64,000 nt of DNA from Cynocephalus volans (Eukaryota > Chordata > Mammalia > Dermoptera > Cynocephalidae). Positions 56,278 through 64,000 of this stretch are shown in pieces. The notes beneath the pieces are model-generated. The model searched no databases. It saw nothing but the letters and a program-made list of their open reading frames with translations, and was not told where the DNA came from. The number at the start of each line of letters is the position of its first letter. The stretch's first letter is position 1. The position numbers were made by a program, and so were the translations under genes. The DNA lies in assembly GCF_027409185.1 (NCBI RefSeq), contig NC_084462.1, positions 82,260,179-82,324,178 of the forward strand. The letters are read 5' to 3'.

Positions 56278-59200
56278 ATGGTAGGAATAAATCAACACCT
56301 TTCAATAACAACTCTTACTGTAAAAGGTTTAAATTCCCCAATCAAAAGACACAGACTGGCTGACTGGATTAAAAAGGAGGACCCAACTACATGCTGCCTT
56401 CAAGAGACCCACCTCACACATAAAGATTCACATAGACTAAGAGTGAAAGGATGGAAAAAGATTTACCATGCAAGTAGAAAAGAAAAACGAGCTGGAGTAG
56501 CTATTCTTATATCTGACAAAATAGACTTTAAACTAAAAACCATAAAAAGAGACAATGAGGAACACTACATAATGATAAAAGGACTGATCCATCAAGAAGA
56601 CATAACAATCATAAATATGTATGCACCCAATGTCGGAGCAGCCAGATTTATAAAACAAACTCTATTAGACCTAAAGAAGGAAATAGACACTAATACCATA
56701 ATCGCAGGGGACCTGAACACCCCACTGTCAATATGGGACAGATCATCTAGGCAAAGAATCAGCAGAGAAACACAAGATCTAAACAATACCCTAGACCAAT
56801 TGGACTTGGCAGATATCTACAGAACATTCCATCCAACAACCTCAGAATATTCATTCTTCTCATCAGCACATGGATCATTCTCCAGGATAGATCACATAAT
56901 AGGACACAAATCAAGTCTCAACAAATTCAAAAAAATTGGAATTATCCCATGTATTTTCTCAGACCACAATGGATTAAAACTAGAAATCAATAACAAACGA
57001 AAATCTGGAAACTATACAAACACATGGAAATTAAACAACATTCTACTTAATGACATATGGGTCCAAGAAGAAATCAAGCAGGAAATCAAAAAAATTTATT
57101 GAAACTAATGAAAATAATGATACATCATACCAAAACCTGTGGGATACGGCAAAAGCAGTATTAAGGGGGAAATTTATTGCATTAAATGCTCACCTCAGAG
57201 GAATGGAAAGATGGCAAGTGAATAACCTAACACTTCACCTTAAAGAACTAGAAAAACAAAAACAATCTAAACCTAAAGTTAGCAGACGGAAAGAAATCAT
57301 TAAGATCAGAGCAGAACTTAATGAAATTAAAAACCAAAAAACAATACAAAAGATCAACGAATCAAAAAGTTGGTTTTTTGAAAAGATAAATAAAATTGAC
57401 AAACCATTAGCATGGCTAACAAAAAAAAGAAGAGAGACGACTCAAATAACAAAAATTAGAAATGAAAAAGGCGATATTACAACTGATTCATCTGAAATAC
57501 AAGGAATCATTCGAGACTACTATAAACAACTATACGCCAACAAATTTGAAAATTTGGAGGAAATGGATAAATTTCTGGACACACACAAGCTCCCAAAACT
57601 GAACCATGAAGACGTAGAAAATTTGAACAGACCAATAACAATAAAGGAGATTGAACCTGTTATCAGACGGCTCCCAACAAAGAAAAGCCCAGGACCAGAT
57701 GGATTCACAGCAGAATTTTACCAAACATTCAAACAGGAATTGACACCGATTCTTTACAAACTATTCCAAAAGATTGAAACGGACGCAAATCTCCCAAACT
57801 CATTCTATGAAGCAAACATCATCCTGATACCAAAACCAGGTAAAGATATAACCAAAAAAGAAAACTACAGGCCGATATCCTTGATGAACATAGATGCAAA
57901 AATCCTCACTAAAATACTAGCAAACAGAATACAGCAACACATACGTAAAATTATTCACCACGATCAAGTGTGATTCATCCCAGGGATGCAAGGTTGGTTC
58001 AACATATGCAAATCAATAAATGTGATACACCATATTAATAAAATCAAACACAAGGACCATATGATCATCTCTATAGATGCTGAAAAAGCATTTGATAAAG
58101 TTCAGCACTCATTCATGACAAAGACCCTCTATAAGTTAGTTATAGAGGGAAAGTATCTCAACATAATTAGAGCCATATATGACAAACCCACTGCCAATAT
58201 CATCCTGAATGGGGAAAAGCTGAAAGCTTTTCCTTTAAGAACAGGCACTAGACAAGGATGCCCACTCTCACCACTCCTATTCAACATAGTGTTGGAAGTA
58301 CTAGCCAGAGCAATCAGAGAAGAGAAGGAAATAAAGGGCATCCAGATTGGAAAAGATGAAGTCAAACTGTCCCTGTTTGCAGATGACATGATCCTATATA
58401 TCGAACAGCCTAAAACCTCTACAAAAAAACTGTTGGAATTGATAAATGATTTCAGCACAGTAGCAGGACACAAAATCAACACACAAAAATCAGTAGCATT
58501 TCTTTTCTCCAATAGTGGACATGCAGAAGGAGAAATCAAGAAAGCCTGCCCATTTACAATAGCCACCAAAAACATGAAATACTTAGGAATTGAGTTAACC
58601 AAGGAGGTGAAAAATCTCTATAATGAGAACTACAAACCACTGCTGAGAGAAATTAGAGAGGATACAAGAAGATGGAAAGATATTCCATGCTCTTGGATTG
58701 GAAGAATCAACATAGTGAAAATGTCCATACTACCCAAAGTGATATACAAATTCAATGCAATCCCCATCAAAATTCCAAAGACATTTTTCTCAGAAATGGA
58801 AAAAACTATTCAGACATTTATATGGAACAATAAAAGACCACGAATAGCCAAAGCAATGCTGAGCAAAAAAAATAAAGCTGGAGGCATAACACTACCTGAC
58901 TTTAAGCTATACTACAAAGCTATAATAACCAAAACAGTATGGTACTGGCATAAAAACAGACACACTGACCAATGGAATAGAATAGAGAATCCAGAAATCA
59001 ACCCACACACTTACTGCCATCTGATCTTTGACAAAGGCACCAAGCCTATTCACTGGGGAAGGGACTGCCTCTTCAGCAAGTGGTGCTGGGATAACTGGAT
59101 ATCGATATGCAGGAGAATGAAACTAGATCCATACCTCTCACCGTATACTAAAATCAACTCAAAATGGATTAAGGATTTAAATATACACCCTGAGACAATA

Positions 59201-60106
59201 AAACTTCTTAAAGAAAACATAGGGGAAACACTTCAGGAAATAGGACTGGGCACAGACTTCATGAATACGACCCCAAAAGCACGGGCAACCAAAGGAAAAA
59301 TAAACAAATGGGATTATATCAAACTAAAAAGCTTCTGCACAGCAAAAGAAACAATTAAAAGAGTTAAAAGACAACCAACAGAGTGGGAGAAAATATTTGC
59401 AAAATATACATCTGACAAAGGATTAATATCCAGAATATATAAGGAACTCAAACAACTTTACAAGAAGAGAACAAGCAACCCAATTAAAAAATGGGCAAAA
59501 GAGCTAAGTAGGCATTTCTCTAAGGAAGATATCCAAATGGCCAACAGACATATGAAAAAATGCTCAACATCACTCAGCATCCGGGAAATGCAAATCAAAA
59601 CCACATTGAGATACCATCTAACCCCAGTTAGGATGGCTAAAATCCAAAAGACTATGAACGATAAATGCTGGCGAGGCTGCGGAGAAAAAGGAACTCTCAT
59701 ACATTGTTGGTGGGACTGCAAAATGGTGCAGCCTCTATGGAAAATGGTATGGAGGTTCCTTAAACAATTGCAAATACATCTACCATACGACCCAGCTATC
59801 CCACTGCTGGGAATTTACCCAGAGGAATGGAAATCATCAAGTCGAAGGTATACCTGTTCCCCAATGTTCATCGCAGCACTCTTTACAATAGCTAAGAGTT
59901 GGAACCAGCCCAAATGCCCATCATCAGATGAGTGGATACGGAAAATGTGGTACATCTACACAATGGAATACTACTCAGCTATAAAAACGAATGTAATACT
60001 GCCATTTGCAACAACATGGATGGACCTTGAGAGAATTATATTAAGTGAAACAAGTCAGGCACAGAAAGAGAAATACCACATGTTCTCACTTATTGGAGGG
60101 AGCTAA
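56278..60106 (+). pseudogene. L1 ORF2 (endonuclease-reverse transcriptase), two lesions
   Basis: ORF2p nicks target DNA and copies RNA by target-primed reverse transcription. The endonuclease domain occupies the first 240 residues and keeps GLN (N19), QETH (E43), GDLN (144-147) and SDH (228-230). An extra A in the run 57088-57094 shifts the frame; the next frame (57050-57973) covers the linker and the start of RT with [12 protein letters not shown] and IPKPG. A TGA at 57971-57973 then stops it. The frame reopens from 57986 for 706 codons: RT with TRQGCP and catalytic FADD (58376-58387), then the cysteine-rich end (59666-59719) with C-x3-C...C-x3-C, and stop at 60106. So the element misses activity by two changes here. 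Confidence 0.93.
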
Positions 60107-60332
60107 AAATTAATATATAAATTCACACACACACATACACACACACACACACAAACCGGGGGGGGGGGAAGAAGATATAACAACCACAATTATTTGAAGT
60201 TGATACAACAAACAAACAGAAAGGACATTGTTGGGGGGGAGGGGGGGAGGGAGAAGGGAGGGAGGTTTTGGTGATGGGGAGCATTAATCAGCTACAATGT
60301 ATATCGACAAAATAAAATTAAAAAAAAAAAAA
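60107..60332 (+). other. L1 3'UTR and tail
   Basis: Contains a CA repeat (about 60122-60153), long G runs (60159-60168 and 60232-60253) of the kind known as the L1 3'UTR G-rich polypurine tract, then ATCGACAAAATAAAATT and A12. The last AATAAA lies about 20 bases before the tail. Confidence 0.88.
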
Positions 60333-61302
60333 CAACAGAGTTAAAAGACAACCAACAGAGTGGGAGAAAATATTTGCAAAATATACATCTGACAAAGGAT
60401 TAATATCCAGAATATATAAGGAACTCAAACAACTTTACAAGAAAAAAAAAAGCAACCCAATTAAAAAATGGGCAAAAGAGCTAAGTAGGCATTTCTCTAA
60501 GGAAGATATACAAATGGCCAACAGACATAGGAAAAAATGCTCAACATCACTCAGCATCTGGGACATGCAAATCAAAACCACACTGAGATACCATCTAACC
60601 CCAGTTAGGATGGCTAAAATCCAAAAGACTCTGAACGATAAATGCTGGCGAGGTTGCGGAGAAAAAGGAACTCTCATACATTGTTGGTGGGACTGCAAAA
60701 TGGTGCAGCCTCTATGGAAAATGGTATGGAGGTTCCTCAAACAATTGCAGATAGATCTACCATACGACCCAGCTATCCCACTGTTGGGAATATACCCAGA
60801 GGAATAGAAATCATCAAGTTGAAGATATACCTGTTCCCCAATGTTCATCGCAGCACTCTTTACAATAGCCAAGAGTTGGAACCAGCCCAAATGTCCATCA
60901 TCAGATGAGTGGATACGGAAAATGTGGTACATCTACACAATGGAATACTACTCAGCTATAAAAATGAATGAAATACTGCCATTTGCAACAACATGGATGG
61001 ACCTTGAGAGAATTATATTAAGTGAAACAAGTCAGGCACAGAAAGAGAAATACCACATGTTCTCACTTATTGGTGGGAGCTAAAAATTAATATATAATTC
61101 ACACACACACACACACACACAAAAAACCCTGGGGGGGGGAAGAAGATATAACAACCACAATTCCTTGAAGTTGATACGACAAGCAAACAGAAAGGATATT
61201 GTTGGGTGGGAGAGTGGGGAGGGAGGAGGGAGGGAGGTTTCGGTGATGAGCCACAATAATCAATCACAGTGTATATCGACAAAATAAAAATTTAAAAAAA
61301 AA
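60333..61302 (+). mobile_element. 5'-truncated L1 3' end in the tail of the larger L1
   Basis: Begins CAACAGAGTTAAAAGACAAC, matching about 59361 of the larger element, and runs through ORF2 end and 3'UTR to an A-tail at 61302. The two copies are close but not identical: several substitutions, an in-frame TAG at 60805-60807 and a differing G tract. They are therefore different family members. Its own TSD would lie within A runs. It ends just before the 16-bp TSD of the larger L1. Confidence 0.93.
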
Positions 61303-61318
61303 AGAAATGTTGAATTTT
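61303..61318. repeat. Right TSD of the L1 pair
   Basis: AGAAATGTTGAATTTT, identical to 54386-54401. Confidence 0.93.
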
Positions 61319-63055
61319 TAGGTCCTGTGGGACATCCAAATGGAATTTTTGAGTATGTGATAAGAATATGATTCTGATGCTTTGGGAGAGGAATGTGCTT
61401 TGAAGACATAAATTCAGGAATCATGAGTGAGCATAGATATAAAAGTGAACGTCACAGGAAAATTCAGTAACAGTGTATTTGGATAACTAACACTAGCTTC
61501 TAAAACAAATGATGCAAAAATTCTTAGTGGCTTAACATTCTATGGTTTATTTCCTACTCACCTCATAGTCCAGTGTAGATCTATGTGTTTGATGGGAAAG
61601 GTGTTTCTGTTTCATCAATCGTTCAGAAACCCCAGGTTACTTCTGTGCAGTAGCTCCACTGTCTTCTAGAGCTCAAGATATTCTGGTGGATCCTCTGCAT
61701 CTGGCTGACCAAACAACAAAAAGAGCTTGGAAGTATGTTAAAGGTTGTAGGGGTAAGGCTGGGAGTAATGTTTGTTATAAGAGAGCTTCTCAAACTATCT
61801 GTAGCAAATAACCACTTAAATTTTTTTCCCCAATTCACTGCAGACTATTACTTTTGAAAAAGATAATATAAATGTGAAAATGTCAAGTTTCTAAACACAC
61901 TCATTTTTTTAATACTTATCTTGTTATGGGCCAGAAACAATTCAAGGAACAACAATGGTCTCTGAACCACACTTTTAGTAGCACTGGTGTAGACCAGTTT
62001 TGTTGACAGTCTACTGTCCTGAACTAGCCCATATGCTACCACCTGAAAATAAAAGGGCTGGAAATGTTCAAAGGAAGAAATTAAATGATTTGGTGAACAC
62101 ATAAAATTTGGTCTCTCCCTCAATCCAGCCTTTTGGTCCCAAATATCCATTCATGTATTCCTCCCTCACACCAACCCATCTCCAAGGGATATAACCCAGA
62201 GTCCCATCAAGTCACTGCTTCAAAATGCCAGGTGGCATATAGACCTCTCCATAGGTTTAGATGCGGCTTCTCTTGGTCTGAAGACCTATGAACTAAAAAG
62301 ACAATCTACTCCTTCTCCCACACTCACACAAAATATACAATAATAGAAGTGAAGGAGGAAATTGCAAAAAACACTCTTTTAGGAAAGGAAAAGATTGGGA
62401 GACACAGCAGTCACTCTTCCATAGCAATTCTGAAATCCTGGTTACAAGACAGTTTGAAAGCTTCCTATATCAGGGTTGAAGAAATTTCCAATCAGGCCCT
62501 AACTCTTCTTTTGGAGAGATAATCTCCCTTTTGTTCTCCATGTCCTCTGACTCTGTCCTCTGGGAGGTTTTCCTTGACCATAATCTTCCATGGCCATATC
62601 TGGAAGATGTGCTCTCCTTGGAGGATGTATACCTTTCATACTTGGAGAGGCTGGGGGCCAACCAAAGATGGTTTGGGGGCCTCAATAATTAAAACTCATA
62701 TAATATGGTTGCATGGTCTCTTTGGCAACACCATTTCCTCCAAAATGTAGTGGTCTTCTAATCCATTTCTTTCTAGTGAGTTCAATATGTCATTAACTAG
62801 ACTCAAAGTTTTTTTCTGAGACTGTCTTCGATTGGGTTCTCTAGAAGCAGATCCTGAGAGAGTATTTGTGCACACTGAATTATTAAGAAATGTATTAGGA
62901 ACCTTGCATGGTAGTGGGCAAGGAAAAGGAAGCCAAGTGTATCACTCAGGATCTTATTAGGAGATAGAAACGACACCAGTTACTTTAACAGAGAGAATTT
63001 AAAATGAAGAATTGTTAAAGTAAAAAAAGAAAACACTAAATATTATGGAGGTAGC
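61319..63055. other. Unclassified non-coding stretch
   Basis: 61480-61720 (AAATTCTTAGTGGCTTAACATTC) looks like an old interspersed repeat that I cannot name. The rest shows no gene or recognised repeat. Confidence 0.35.
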
Positions 63056-63212
63056 CACTGAAGGAGTTCAGGAATATCATCCCCAAATATAAAGCCTTGA
63101 TATGCTGATTACTTTAAATTGAAGGCACTTGGGGATCAGTACCTGCTGGCAGAGCTTTCTCTGAATTTCTCTTCTCTGTCTTGAGACCACATCCTCAAGA
63201 AAGAATACAATT
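63056..63212 (+). mobile_element. Old LTR fragment (same family as 8545)
   Basis: GAAGGAGTTCAGGAATATCATCCCC, GATATGCTGATTACTTTAAATTGAAGG, GCACTTGGGGATCAG and TGGCAGAGCTTTCTCTGAATTTCTC parallel the repeat at 8545-8700 with extra bases. ERVL-like LTR, name uncertain. Confidence 0.4.
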
Positions 63213-64000
63213 GGGTGTTGAGAGCCATCCTGCTATAGGGAATGGCATGGGAGCCTGAGAGGTAACACCCCTTGTTCAGCTAGGCTGCTAGGGGATCCCG
63301 CGTGTGTGGCATGGCTCCATGGAATTTCCTGTGTGTTTGCCTTTTATTACTTGACAGTTTTCCAAAGTTAAAAAGCCCAACCTTTTGGCTTGGCATGGCT
63401 TTGGGGAATTCCAAGGGCCCTGGAGTTTCTCAAAGGACATGTTAAATATATATCAGAATTAATTGGTTTATTTAAAGGGCATTGTCAGTACTAAAGGTGT
63501 TTTTGATGCATGTTCCCGTATGGGTTGGCTTGATTTAATTTTGTTATTGATCTTTCCTATTAGTGATGTGTGCATTGACCCATTGTGGCTGTGCTCATGC
63601 TCTTGTACTTGTGGAATGAAGTTATGTTGGAATTTTATCCACATCCCCCAGGGAGTCGGTGGGTCTGAGTGCAGTGGTGTTTACAACTAAATGATCACAA
63701 CCTGTTACAGATTTCTTTGTTTTTTCCCCATTCCCACAGTTTCATTCGATTTACCAAGAACATGTTGTTTCCTTAGTAATAATAAGAATGATATAGTGTT
63801 TTTGTTAGCTTGAGTAGGATCATTTAATTTTTCACTTTGTTCCTTGTACTGTTCCCAGAGTCAATTGGCAAGGAAACAGAAAATTTTGTTATAGAGATGG
63901 GTAGGTAAAATAGTAGAGATACATAAAAGGTTTTGATATTAACAGATTTTGTTTAGATTAGTTTAAAGTGTAATTGTTTTTTAATAGTAGTACAAAATAT
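63213..64000. other. Unclassified sequence at the window end
   Basis: TGTTGAGAGCCATCC at 63216 could be the start of another LTR (TG start, purine-rich), and the GC-richer stretch to about 63420 would fit U3. The end is not visible and no TSD can be tested. No gene. Confidence 0.3.

Larger units (their letters stand above)
54402..60332 (+). mobile_element. Near-full-length young L1
   Basis: Structure in order: GGA then tandem-monomer 5'UTR (54402-55109), ORF1 (55110 to about 56200), ORF2 (56278-60106), 3'UTR with CA and G-rich tracts (60107-60318) and A-tail to 60332. The outer flanks carry a perfect 16-bp TSD, which also encloses a second L1 fragment. Only a handful of disabling changes are visible: an indel near the ORF1 start, a deletion late in ORF1, one extra A and one TGA in ORF2. 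It is a recently active family, but this copy is dead. Confidence 0.95.

Noticed and set aside
60122..60253. CA and G runs as a separate regulatory element
   Set aside because: They are a normal part of this family's L1 3'UTR and recur in the second copy and partly at 42 kb.
1..64000. CRISPR array, phage, operon or defence system
   Set aside because: No regularly spaced identical repeats and no bacterial genes; the repeats are mammalian transposons.

Overview
The window is repeat-rich placental-mammal intergenic DNA. I find no intact host protein-coding gene, no CRISPR array, no operon and no bacterial or plasmid feature. The best clue to the species is a family of dimeric tRNA-Ile-derived SINEs. 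About ten copies or fragments are present. They have a GGCCGGCCCGTGGCTCAC-type left unit and a right unit close to tRNA-Ile. Most end in an A-tail and several have clean 11-17 bp target-site duplications (TSDs). From memory this matches the CYN SINEs of colugos (Dermoptera, e.g. Galeopterus). No Alu, B1/B2, carnivore or ruminant SINE was seen. The order-level call is an inference of moderate confidence; 'eutherian mammal' is secure.

Layout. 1-11.8 kb: old LTRs, L2 and MIR fragments, an antisense class I endogenous retrovirus (LTR ends, env remnant, RNase H-like piece) and old L1 3' ends. 11.8-14.5 kb: an antisense, 5'-truncated L1 with a SINE inside. 14.6-19.5 kb: MIR, an L1 3' end, an old L1 5'UTR, L2 and an MLT1-like LTR. 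19.5-20.0 kb: a CpG-rich solo LTR. 21.5-25.5 kb: old antisense L1 carrying a Tigger-type DNA transposon, then an HMGB2 processed pseudogene whose 3'UTR is split by a solo LTR. 31.0-36.3 kb: an antisense L1 that keeps its 5' end but lacks its 3' end. 36.9-38.9 kb: old antisense L1 with a MER2-like transposon and a SINE. 40.8-42.3 kb: a young 5'-truncated L1 with an apparent 3' transduction. 42.8-46.4 kb: old sense L1. 47.0-49.6 kb: a 5'-inverted L1. 54.4-61.3 kb: a near-full-length young L1 with a tandem-monomer 5'UTR and a second truncated L1 attached to its tail.

The window records successive retrotransposition. The L1 endonuclease and reverse transcriptase very probably mobilised the SINEs and the HMGB2 retrocopy. 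The youngest L1 family (54.4 kb, 60.3 kb, 40.8 kb) is the likely contemporary driver. The ERV-derived LTRs and DNA transposons are older layers.

I did not find a convincing new biological system. The observations most worth a second look are the L1 3' transduction, the monomeric L1 promoter array, the L1-on-L1 tail insertion, the twin-primed L1, a SINE subfamily with a GC-rich hairpin in its tRNA head, and the HMGB2 retrocopy whose 210-codon frame is still open.
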